Both the position numbers and the translations under genes were made by a program. Source: Diploscapter coronatus (taxonomy: Eukaryota > Nematoda > Chromadorea > Rhabditida > Rhabditidae). From it: 64,000 nt of DNA. The stretch covers positions 806,001-870,000 of the forward strand of contig OZ038423.1 in NCBI GenBank assembly GCA_964036155.1. Direction: 5' to 3'. The notes under the pieces are model-generated. The model saw only the letters and a list, made by a program, of their open reading frames with translations, was not told the origin of the DNA and made no database searches. Positions 18,148 through 32,779 of the stretch are shown piece after piece (the first letter of the stretch is position 1; the number at the start of each line of letters is the position of its first letter).

Positions 18148-18808
18148 AAGACGAATCTTCATCGTTATCTTAAAATAGGGAATGTTTTGAATCCTCGGGA
18201 TAAAAATGGGATTTCCGCAGATTTTGTTGACTCGATACGCTTTTCGCACCAAAATATAAGCCGATATTAAAAAGCCGCGAACTGTTTGAATTTTCTCGAA
18301 ATTAAATAATTGTGCGCGCGCGAGGATATTTAATCGCGAAAATATTCACCGCTGCTGCTCTTAAATGAAGCTTTCTTTTTCCGCTCGGAAAATAGAGGCT
18401 CCTCTCCTCTATCTCATTCGGAATTTGTTGGAGATAAATAAATTCTCCCCCCTCGGCGAGTGTCTCTATTTCCCAAATATTTTCATTTTCTATAGACTGC
18501 GGCAGGATGCATCGTTTTTCGTTCGCTCCCTTCAGAGAGAGAGAGACCTCGCGGGACGACAGGGGAACTAACTAATTGGGGGAAACGAAGAAGGCTCTCT
18601 AGATCTAGGGGGATTTCAGCTTTACCTAAACTTTCAGCTGCGTAGAGGTAAATTTCGAGACAAACCGGGGATTTGTGAGAAACTATCAGCTTTGTAAACA
18701 TTGAAACCTCGGGACAAAATGCCATACATAATTAGGCGTGAGGCTTGGGGAAATTTCATCTTACCATTCTTCAAGTTACAAGCTCCCAAAGTTAACGGGT
18801 AATTCAAC

Positions 18809-18857
18809 CAGTGCTATAAATGTTTAGACACGCGTGTCTAAATATTTACAGCCTTGG
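18809..18857. repeat. Family-3 palindrome, short form
   Basis: Centre TTTAGACACGCGTGTCTAAA is perfectly palindromic; arms continue outward with a few mismatches. Confidence 0.9.
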
Positions 18858-20584
18858 AACTTAGCTACCTTCAAGAATCTCTAAGATATGCGCGAACACT
18901 AACCATAAAAAGCGATAGGGGAAATGGGGCGTTTGCAGCTTTGCGGGGGAGAGGAGAGCTTGAGGGAAGAAGGCTGAAAAGCTGGAGCTCTCTTCTTACT
19001 CCTTCGTCTTCTTGCAGAATTGTGCAGTATTTAAACAAATAAGGAGGTTTTCTAGCTGCAATGCTGAGACATAGACTTACAAAACCAGGAAAAATGGCCT
19101 GCGTATTTTTGAATGTGTGCTCTTTCGAGGCTAATTGTCGGAGCCGCTTTTGCCACATTTTCAGGCGGAAAATTGCCCTCCCTCGGAACACAGGCAGATA
19201 AAAAATAAAAATTACTGCGCCTTGCGCGCGGCTTTTGCCGAAACGCGAAAATTGTCAAATTCAATTTGAGCCGGAAATAAGCGAATTGATTTTCGACATC
19301 ATTCATGCGCACTAAAATCGAGCATTTTCTAGAGCAATTATATCAATTATTCAATTATCCGGAAAATATGAAAAATGAACAAAAGCATGTCGAAAAATAA
19401 ATTGTTCCAAAAATCGTCAACTATTTTTGGCCCTCAGAGAAAAGACATCATTCATTTTTCAAACGGACCCGCAACGTCGAGAGACAAGTAAAACCAAAAG
19501 TAATCTCAAAAGGAGTGAGCTCTCCGACATAACTCTACACTCAAAAGAATGTTCGAAAGAATTAGAGGACGAGGGAAATAACGTGGAAACTATGAGCGTT
19601 AGAGAAATGAGCTGGAGCACGTCAGGTAAGAGAAGTAGCGGGATTAACTAAGAGAATGAAGAGAAGGCAGACAATAGGTTGAAGCTTCTGCCGAAGTGTA
19701 ACGGCAAAGAGGATGAGATATTGGCGAGATAGAGAGCACATAAAATCTAGAGACAGTTAGACGACGAAAGATGTGAAAAGAATACGAATGAGAATACTCT
19801 CTCGCTGAGTGATTATGAAAATTTCAGAGTTCCCAGAGAAAAATACGAATGATATTTTCATCTTTCGCCGTGCCATTTTCGTTAGTTCTGTCTCTTTCCC
19901 TACCCTATTTCTCAATTTTCTAACATCCCAACTTTACCTTTGCGCCTGAAACAAAACGAGCTTGAAAATTCTCGCCTAAAAGACAACTGTTAACTCGTGA
20001 AATATCATCTGAAAATGAGAAATATAGAGGTAGAAAAATCGGCAAAATAGCATGAAAAGTTATAGACAGGCGAAAAAATTCGCTTACATATGTTACTTCT
20101 AGGCTTGAGGCTTGAGTCCTGACAGGAACTATTTTCTAATTCTTTAATTCTCTAACTTCCAAGAACTATCTCTTCGTGACATGTCAAATATCCTGACACA
20201 TCCAACTTTCATGCGCTATTTCGAAAATGCCAAAATTCTGCTTCGTTCACCATTTCAACCAAATAACACAATGACATGACATGGAGCAATTTGTTAAGCA
20301 CCATGAACGAATTGATTGAAAAGTTCTAGTTATGAACGCCTTTATTTACAAACAGCACTCCTAACAAAAATAATCGACCTCCAAAAATCGTATATCTTAG
20401 TACTTTGACCTAGAAATTTTGAAGATCAACATACAATATCCGTAGATTCACGAACAATTATGAGTATATAGCCTTGATCCAATCTATGATGCAAATACAC
20501 GTAACGTCAAGGAATAAATACGCAATTATGAATTATGAAAAATAGGAAAATTCGGAAAGAAGTTCTCTAAAAACACAATTCAAC

Positions 20585-20638
20585 CAGGGCTGTAAATGTT
20601 TAGGCGCACGCGCGAGTGTCTAAACATTTACAGCCCTG
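20585..20638. repeat. Family-3 palindrome, short form
   Basis: CAGGGCTGTAAATGTTTAG ... CTAAACATTTACAGCCCTG. Confidence 0.92.
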
Positions 20639-20663
20639 AATTCAACCGTAATTTCTCAAATCA

Positions 20664-21897
20664 TTACCTCAAAAAATTGATGAGTATCAATGATAATGTC
20701 CAGATAATCATGGAATTGAATGAAATGGGTGAACTTGAAAGACCTTCTTCTTCCTCTTTGAACGCAGATTGTCGGGAATTGTGGGCTTTTGGCATCGTCG
20801 TATCGTTCCAGCCAACGTGTACCTTGGGTCGAGCCATTTCTTCTAGTTCGTCCTTTCGAGCTCCGAATTTTCGACGACTAAAATTACAAAAAAGGAATAA
20901 TCTTTAGGGAATTTTCCTACTAATAGTGAATGGTCTTTATTAGTTTTTAGGCTATTTTTAACTTTGATGTAACTTTCACTATTACTGACCAGAAATAACG
21001 TATAGAAAGAACTTATGGCAACTTTTACATATTCAGAGAACATTGAATACTCTAAAATCGAAAATCTTTTTAAATTTAACCTCTTCCTCGGAGTGGTGGG
21101 CTCCGGAGCTATCGTAGTAGTGATTTCAGGCGTTGTCGTCCGTGTCCTACAAATATCGCATTCGCACTGTTGAACATGCTCGAATTGACAGGTGCCTGAT
21201 TCTCCTAACTGCAAACAAATCTATCAATTGATATACTCTTCATTGTCCTCGAGATGAACTCTGAATACGCCACTCTGCGTCTATAACCTGCGAGTGTGAC
21301 GCATAGGGAAAGATAAGATGGAGCAGAGTCGCATAGTTAGGACTCGCAGGTCATAGACGCAGAGTGGCATATGCAAGGTTCATCTCGTGGATAATGTAGA
21401 GTAAATTTAAAAAAAAAAAAAGTGAAAACATCTATATTTACCTTTCTAATATATTCGTCCTGGATATAATGATATTCATATGATACGCATCGTTTTGTAT
21501 GCTTTATTATCTCCGTATTCTCACTGAAACAAAATATTCGTTCGTTGTTTTTAAATAAGAGACTTGAAAACCAACCCTTCCTTTTCATAGACATTCAAGC
21601 AAATTATCAACGAATTCGGGTCACGGTAGGCACATTCAATAATATCTGAGAAACAATTCGAATAAGAGGACCTAGCTTCAACACAGTAGGTACAATTCTA
21701 AAAACAAAAAACACCTTCAAATTAGCATAATTTTAAAATTCAGGCTCACTGTAATTATCACCCTCTTTTCTGAGAAATAGTGTAGAGAAAAGAAAAATGA
21801 GGTGGTAACTACAAGGGGCCAAAATTCGTACCGTTGTGCTTGGATCGGGTTTATATTGAACCGCTACCGTTAATAAACATATCGCTGCACAATCCAT
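20664..21897 (-). CDS. Small Cys-rich secreted protein with GPI-anchor-like tail (possible Ly6/uPAR-type)
   Basis: Five exons splice in frame. MDCAAICLLTVAVQ (ATG 21897) is a short hydrophobic start acting as a signal peptide. The Cys-rich core follows: NCTYCVEARSSYSNCFSDII, ECAYRDPNSLIICLNVYEKE, then TKRCVSYEYHYIQDEY, then GTCQFEHVQQCECDICR. A Thr/Pro-rich stalk (TTTPEITTTIAPEPTTP) and a basic/acidic stretch lead to the C-terminus, where SSSPISFN precedes a hydrophobic tail (MIIWTLSLILINFLR) ending at a stop, as in GPI-anchor signals. The CxxC start and the CxCxxC end resemble three-finger Ly6-like proteins, but I do not recognise a specific orthologue. The intron before the CQFEHV exon contains a 144-bp inverted repeat. 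Confidence 0.7.
21247..21390. repeat. Inverted-repeat element (intron of the Cys-rich gene)
   Basis: CGAGATGAACTCTGAATACG, CCACTCTGCGTCTATAACCT ... AGGTCATAGACGCAGAGTGG ... TTCATCTCG; arms of about 55 bp. Confidence 0.9.
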
Positions 21898-24800
21898 ATC
21901 TAAACATCTTCGTCAATTTCTTTGATTTCGAGGCTTTTTATGGTTGAGTGCATAAGACAATTAGTAAGGGATCGATAATTTATCGGCATGCCTCGAGTTC
22001 AATACTTCGCGATAGTTTATGATTTTCCAGAAGTGTTATGATGATGAGTCAGGGATTTTGTCTAATTTCATTTTAAAAATGCCACACTTGTGTGAAAATT
22101 AGCAAGATCAAATGAAGGATAATAAATCTTGAATGGAATGATGAGTAAGGATTCAAAATTGAGAAATTTCTATATTTTCAGAAAGAAAAGGTAATATTCA
22201 AAGAAATGTTTCAAGAAAACCGAAATTCAAAATGAAGTTACTTTGAACTTTCAAGGTGACTGACCAAAAAGTGTTCCTTTCTTTCTCGATTTTAGAAGGT
22301 TAGAGCTAGTCTAATGGCAAAAAATAGCTATCGGAACACTCATTAACTCTGTGTAAATTGAGAGAAGGAAGTTGCATCCTCATCTATTTCGATAGGAAAT
22401 TCGAAAATTAGACTAATTAGAAAAAATAATATTGTAAAATCCGAAAATTTGACTAAATTCGAATAAAGGTATCAAATTTACATAAGTTACCTTCTAACAT
22501 GTTATAGTATAAAGTTTGAAAATAAATAAAATTTGAATGCAATAAGGAACAATATATTTAGCATGTATAGGATAAGATTAGATGCTATATGCTTGAGTAG
22601 CGCTTTAAGTCGTGAACTAAAAGAGGGGTGCTATTATATGAGAGCCATGGGATTTCTCGATTTCGCAGGTTCAATAGGTTGGTCTTCTGGTCAGAGAACT
22701 GAGAAAATGCAAATATTCATAAACACATGAGCATTTCCGAGCATAGAGACGAAATTAACAACTAACGCTTAAAATCTTCAAATTATAGTAAAATTGGCAT
22801 ACTAATTCGAATTTCAAAATCAAATTAGCAAAAAAATACATGTATATCAAAGATTGCGAAAAGTATGCGCGCAATCAATGAAATAATTACCAATCAAACT
22901 ATAATTTGCCTTATCAAAGCAATTACAACAATTGATAGAATGAAAGTGACAATATCATGCGATTCGACCATTGTATGAGAGAACCTAGCCAATCTTTCCT
23001 CTCCCCTTCGTTTCATTTTCAGTCCAATATAAAATCACGAAGTCTACCCCCTACCCCTCTGAGGTCGTAAAACCGCTCTGAAACCGGCCGCGGGGCTGAT
23101 TTTTGAGGCGTTTAGGTTGAAAATATCGGGCATAAATTGGATATAAAATGGTCGCAAAACGTTCGTTTACGTCCGAAAATTGCTATATAGGTTAGGCGAA
23201 CATTTGATATACAAACTTTGCAAATCTAGGTTCAGATGATTAGAAGGAAGTTCAGAACTCTCAATTATTAAAATATTAAAAATAGCATCAATAGCATATA
23301 GTGACCGCTAAAATGAAAGTAAATTAGTGAGAGAAATATGGCGGTTGAAACAAAGATACTCCGAGAATTATGAATTCATGGCAAAACGCCATGCACATCA
23401 GCATGCGCATTTACATCAAAACCGGGACTAGAAATTCGTACACGAAATGCGAGATTTCGGCAGGTTTAGATGCCTATGCTTTAACATTAGGTTCGAGAAG
23501 CTTCGTGTTCAAGAACACTACGCTAATTCTATAATCAGAAAAGACAACTGACAATTGGATTTGGTGAATGGAGTTTTTTTGGAAGATTTCCAGATCCACT
23601 AAAACTCTACTTATCGTAAAACTAGTATCTAAAAGTCAGTCTCAACCTCGGGAATGTTGTGAATTTATGAAAAATGACCAACTTGTCTGATATTTGAAAA
23701 GAAGGAAGAAATATCGAGCATAACCCAAGAGCCTTGTTCCTAACTGAGCCACGCAATTGTTGAAATTAAATGCGAAGTATTTCAGGCTGCTTCCTTCCCA
23801 ATATACTTCACCATAGGGTGGGAGAGATGAAAGAAAGAATAACCCAAAATTTGACGAAGGAATGTTTGGTTCAACACAACGATTCTTCATTTTACGGCGT
23901 TGCGCGAATTTAAGCAAGTGGTTAAAAAGTGAAAATATCCTTGAAAAGCTAGAGACGAAAAGACATCTTCCTTTTCCTTAAAGAGACGTTCCTCTTGGGA
24001 CATAGCCCTAGAGGCGTTAAGAAACTTGGATGTTAGGAAGAATAGTCTTGAAATTTCAGAGATTCCAAGAAGTCATAGAAATCCAGAGACATAACAAAAT
24101 TTAGAGAAAAAAGAACAACGCTTAAAAAGAATAATGTTTTTTTAAAGCAGACAGGATTGAGAAAAATGAATGAAAATAGTGAACTACCAAAGACAAAGAC
24201 ATACGTAAACTCTGCGGCAAAATAAACATTGGTGTTTTCAAATAATTTGAAGATCATGTCAAATTGGGTAGAAGATTTGGAATGCCAGCCGGTCTTTGGA
24301 GTATCTTTCAACATTGGGAACAAAATTCGGGGAACGATTTTGGGAGCAAATGGCCCTCACGCAAACTGTTCTGCTACTGACAAGTAACCGGATGCGCTCT
24401 GGGGCAAAGATTAATGAATCCTGGAAATAGTACGGGAAAAAAGAATTCGAATCTTTAGAGGACAAATGAGAGAATATGATGATTTGAGAGGGGGGGAAAG
24501 AATTCGAATTTCATATCTAGCAAATGAGAGATTTTCTGTGGCTATATATTATATGTTTGAAATTTGCGGATAATATCGAGATAAAACCGAAGTTTTCCGA
24601 GGGAACCCAGAAATGGACTTCGGCCAAGCCGAGTTCTCTGGACATAAGTCATGAATTTTATATTTGGAGAGGGATAGACAAAAGGGATAAAAGCGAGATA
24701 TCGAAGCTAGATCTGGGGTCATTAAAGACTGATACTTGTTTGAATGAGAGGGAATTAGAGAGATGTAGAAAAACTAGGGAGCTTATAAAAAGCGGACGTG

Positions 24801-25537
24801 GAAAAGATGCAGAACTCATAAAAACTAGAGAGAACCCACTTTTTATGGCCATATTTCGTGGGGGTAAGCTTTGGAAAGTTGTACCTGGAGAGGATGGTAA
24901 ATCGTATGAAATTTGAAAATTTAGCAAAATTGTGTTTTAAAATATTTAAGAGATATATCTTTGCTTTTTTCTAATACTCTAGAAAATAGCACCGGTAGGG
25001 TTGAAAATTATAAAACGTTTGACTTTGATAAATTAAGAAAAAAACAAGCAAAAGATTTAAAAATTCAATATTTTTCGATATCATTGATTTATTCTATGAC
25101 TCGAAAAGTTTCACAATAGAATATTGTAAATAGTTTGAGCTTTGAAAAATTAAAATATAGGTTTAAAATATCTTTGACGTTATCTAAGACTTAGATATCT
25201 CTCAAAATAAGCGAATTTCGAAAGAATCAGATTAGACCGCTATTGTGCTTTGGATTGCATGTCAATCCAATAGCAAAAAAAATGAGAAAGCTGCGAATAA
25301 ATAAAACTCGCTCCGGGCCGAAATTCGAATTATTTATTCATCAATGAGCAGTTTTTTTTCGATAAAAACCCAATAAAATACGATACCATAATGAATAATG
25401 CATAAGATTTATCTCTAAAAGATGAAGATTTTGAATATTCCAGCTAGTTTTTATCTTCATCATCATATACCACGTGTTGAAGCATAAATCTCCTGAAAGA
25501 TGAAAAACTTTCAACCATCTGTAGATCAAAACACTGT

Positions 25538-25675
25538 ATTGTTGATGCCGAAATCTGGGAGGCTAGGGGAAAAGAAGAGATTTAGGCCCGTTTCTCTTCT
25601 TTTCTCGTGCTATTTCTCCACTTTTAACCAGCAAAAATAACTTTGCACTTCCAAGATTTGGGAATCAACAATATT
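25538..25675. repeat. Family-2 inverted-repeat element (intergenic)
   Basis: ATTGTTGATGCCGAAATCTG ... AGATTTGGGAATCAACAAT. Confidence 0.88.
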
Positions 25676-27302
25676 GAACTAGCTTATTCCACGTCCTAAA
25701 AATCTATTTTCATGTTTGAAAACTCCAAATTCGATTAAACACTTATAAAATATTGAATAATGTGATGATGACGAAATATCACTGAAAATATGAGAATTAG
25801 ACATCAGATTTAGGAATAGTTTCAAAAAAATTGCAGGATTTTGTAATATATATCTGATAAGATAAGTTCTAAGCGTTGTTTGAACATAAGGCTTTCTTGC
25901 TAAATCCTATTCCACTTCTCGCATTCGACTCTCTTCAATCCCCATCATATTTTCGTTGCTTTATTAATCTTTTCAAATCACCATTTCCCACGCTATTTTC
26001 CCGTATCTTACAATTTGCGCCTCTTAATCGAGCCTGGTATTTTCTTAGCATTCAATCTCCATCTGCGCTATATACCTTAGTCTATTTTCTTTCTCCAATG
26101 TCTTTCAACTCTCGTAAAATTACGTGCTATTTTCTCTAACATGTGCATTTGTTTGTAGAATCTGCATATAAGGAGAGATATGGGATATCTTGTCTTAGAG
26201 CTCTCGGCTTTTCATAGCCTATCTTTTCACGGCCGCATTTCTTCGTCCCCCTTTTGTTGGCTAGAATCTGTCGCTTAATCTCTTTAGACTAATTTATCAA
26301 TTTATACAGGTTTGAAGCTAAGAGTTTTATCGATGGATAATTTTCGACAAGATATTTTTTTGAAAAAATTTGGTTTTTAAGTAAAAATTTGGCTGAATCG
26401 ATTTTTGAGGCTCAAGAATTCATTGATGGGTAGTTTTTGACAGAGTATTTTTTATGAGATTGTTTTCGAATTTTAGTGCAATCAAAGCGTTTATGAAATT
26501 GGCATTAATGTTGGAATTTCTACAATTTCTTTTCTATTTTCTTAAAGCCTACATAGTTTCCGGATATAATTGCTAATAGAATAAGATTTGAGAGGGTTTT
26601 CAACGAGATATTTATCGGAATTGGGATTTTTAAAATTTTTAAAAAAATTTTATTATAGTTAGACACCAGAAGGAACGCATTAATTCTGAAATTTTCTTGA
26701 GGCCCATATACATATTTTTCTTAAAATCGGAAATAAGCTCACATTCATGGTAACGCGAATATATCTCGTTCTTTCGTTTATTTCTCCACGTCTGCTCCCA
26801 ACTCGAACCAAATGTCGCGTTAGATAAAATGAATGAGCTATGAAAATATAAATCTCGCCGGGTAAAAAAAGCTCCCGGAAAATTTGCCTCAGCTAAAATA
26901 ACCTGATTAGCCGCTTTTTCACATTCATTTGAACTCAATTTTGATCCTGTGTTTTCTCACGTATTTTCCATTTTTGACTTGATTATTGGCAAAAACGAGT
27001 TTATAGTTAAACTTTGAGAAAAAGATTATTTAACTAGTCTAGATTTACTTAAATTCGAAATCAGATCTGCTCATAAAATTCTTAAAGTTTTGATTTTTAA
27101 GTACCGATTCGAGAATATAGTTGAATTATCGAGATTTTTTTTTGTATTTCAGAGGCATCTTTCAAAATTCGTTTTTCTTTAAATATCGATTCAGAAATAA
27201 TTGTATTTTCCACTTACTGCTTACCCCCCACCACTGAAATCTCTGGCAAATGTGAAATATGGGATTATTTTGGCGCAGGGGGCAGAATCCCTTGCTTGAA
27301 CT

Positions 27303-27446
27303 ATGTCATTTTTGCAAAGCCGTGCCATCGGCTTTCTGGCTCTGCTCCTGTGTTTTGCATGGCTACTTCCTCGACAAATCCCAAGGAGAACTGAGGATTA
27401 CGACGACATTTGCTTGAATGCCTCATTTTTGCAATTCTTCTCTTAA
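27303..27446 (+). CDS. Possible 47-residue secreted peptide precursor
   Basis: A short ATG-to-stop frame lies in a locally GC-richer island (about 27230-27445) inside very AT-rich DNA. The translation begins MSFLQSRAIGFLALLLCFAW, a convincing signal-peptide shape (Arg, then a Leu/Ala/Phe core). It continues with an Arg-rich segment (PRQIPRR) that could be a processing site and an acidic tail (TEDYDDICLNASFLQFFS). I recognise no family. Against it: the frame is short and only composition, start context and peptide layout support it; it could also be exon 1 of a larger gene or chance. Confidence 0.3.
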   Translation: MSFLQSRAIGFLALLLCFAWLLPRQIPRRTEDYDDICLNASFLQFFS

Positions 27447-28438
27447 AATAATATTGATTTTCGAAATCCGTCCAAATACCCTTTAATTTAATTAAACATT
27501 TAGCGTTCTATTATTCTTCAATTTGTCATATATCTATATTTTCATTCGCTTATTTATTTATGGGAATGGGAACGAGAACGTCAAACCATTCTATTCAATT
27601 CCGAATTTTATATCCAATTTTTAAAACGCATACAAATTTATATCTTATCATCATATTTATATCATTTTTCTAAGCCTATCGATTTACCAATTATCTCCGT
27701 TCCCCTTTATCCTTGAATTCCCTCGATACACCTCGGCTTAATGAGCGTACTCTAATTAGTGTAAATATACGAAATACAGCCCTCTTCTATTTGCAGACTT
27801 TCAGTATATTCAACCCCGATGGACTATAGTTAAACAATGATATATTTTTATCGAAAAATTCCCAATAAAGCTGCATCTTCAATGTGAATCACTTTCCTAT
27901 TCCTCTAATAGAACCTATTATTCCTCTATTTCAATATTTTATTTCTAAGAGATATGATCCAGCTCCATGACAAGCTATTATTATGCGTTCTGGGACTCTG
28001 GATGTAAGATTTTTAATTTAACAATTTTTGAAAGGCAGAATTTTAGGGTAGTAGCAATGCTAGTGATGCGAGAGCTTTATCTATTATTGAAGGATAAAAT
28101 ACGTAAGATTTAAAAGCAAAAGCTTAATGATTTTGTAAATTTTTACATAAAAACTGTTTTCATTCGAAAGCTGACAAAGTTATGGGTATTTTGCTCAAAA
28201 TTCCTGCACAAGTAAATTTCCCCTAAAAATGACAAGTTGTGATGATTTCTCTCAAGAACCACAAGTTTAGGCATGATTCGTCTCGCTAGAGATGAGAAAA
28301 TCACATATCGCTATTTGGCATATCATGCACCTACAAGAAGGCGCTTCGCTACTTTGCTCCGGTAGAGACAAAACAATGTCATATTTCAAATTTTTATTAT
28401 TCAATAAAAATCTTTACCAACAATACAAATTTCTACCT

Positions 28439-31571
<3,133 letters not shown>

Positions 31572-32779
31572 GGTCCCGCGCGAAAAAATGAAGGAACAAT
31601 CATCTTCAACCCGCTACTTCCAAAATTTTACAAAATATCCCAACACATTTTTCCTCCTCTATTCTCCATCATTGAATGAACAAATTTAGGAGATTATTTG
31701 GGTTTTGGCACGTAAAGTTAGAGAGTGTAGGGTAAAGAAACAAAAAAGTGGAGGCCTAAAATAAGGAACAAATGAAAAAGTGTGAGGGCTCGAATTTCAA
31801 AGGAATACGTCAATTACGGACTATAACTCATTTTTCAGGGGAAAAATGGGGTTTTAAGTAATTTTCTAAAAGTATAAATGTTTTAAAAATCGATATAAAA
31901 TATCACTAGAAATCAATAAATTTCTTGAATTTTATGGGCCAATGATAGAGTCTAAAATCAAATTGAGCCGCACGCAAAATCGTCTCACCAGTCTTTTCTA
32001 ATCATTCTTTCTTTCTGATGATAAGGCGTTATCCCTTATCAGCGATGAAAATCACATACAAAGTGGAAGACAGAAACGGCTGTTTGAACTTGCCAATCCT
32101 CAAAAAATGATATGCTATCAGGGACAAAGGCCCAACAATAATGCATAGGGAAAAATGTCAGGCGTATTTCGAAATGCATCATGATGCCATGCTCTAAACT
32201 ATAAAAAAGTAGGAATAAATTTATGCTATTTTGATAGAAATCATCATTTTTCTCTCTATCAAACTTTCGGCTCGACAAAACTTCTCCGTAGCTAATTTTC
32301 TGCCGAACAAAAGCCAAGCCTGTTCAACACAAATATCAGTTTCTATTCAACAGACTTTCCCAAAAATGACCATTTCTTAGGTCCGAAGTCGAGAATTAGA
32401 GCCGGGAAGGTCGGACCTAGCTAAAATATTGGGTTTTCTGTACATGTTCGGTGGGAAGTTTCATTGTGAGATTTGGGGCCCGAGGGTCAGTTTTGGTAAA
32501 AGTTAGCCTTTTGAGGATAAAAAGTACCATTTTCTTAGATTTCAGTTCCACAAAAATCTCAGTTTGGTTTAGCAGAAATATGAAAAATCGAGTTTTACTA
32601 TAAAATAACTTTTATTCATTTCGAAAATGATAATCTCAGCAACTTAAAGAAAGCATTATACTTGTAATGGATATGATATTGAGAATAATTGATGTGATTA
32701 TTGTGCAAGAATTCGGCAGGGAATGGCTGGTTTCGTGGAATCAAGTAAACCGCAGGGCGAATATGCGAGATTTTGCAAA
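31572..32779. other. Intergenic, sgk-1 5' side to mua-6 3' side
   Basis: Likely contains the sgk-1 promoter. I see no exon or strong repeat. Confidence 0.5.

Larger units (their letters stand above)
13583..20663. other. Long gene-poor interval
   Basis: I find no supported gene in these 7 kb. It holds a family-1 element (14483-14635), family-4 elements (16265-16466, 17820-18147), family-3 palindromes (18809-18857, 20585-20638), a weak inverted repeat at about 15575-15672, a pyrimidine-rich stretch at 14900-15180, and a GC-richer patch at 15200-15440 with a perfect TGACGTCA. The open frames in the pyrimidine-rich stretch look like composition effects. Confidence 0.5.
21898..28438. other. Long gene-poor interval upstream of the sgk-1 3' end
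   Basis: 6.5 kb of AT-rich sequence. I see only the possible short peptide gene at 27303-27446, a family-2 element at 25538-25675 and a 130-codon purine-rich open frame at 24524-24916 that I do not trust as a gene. Confidence 0.45.
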
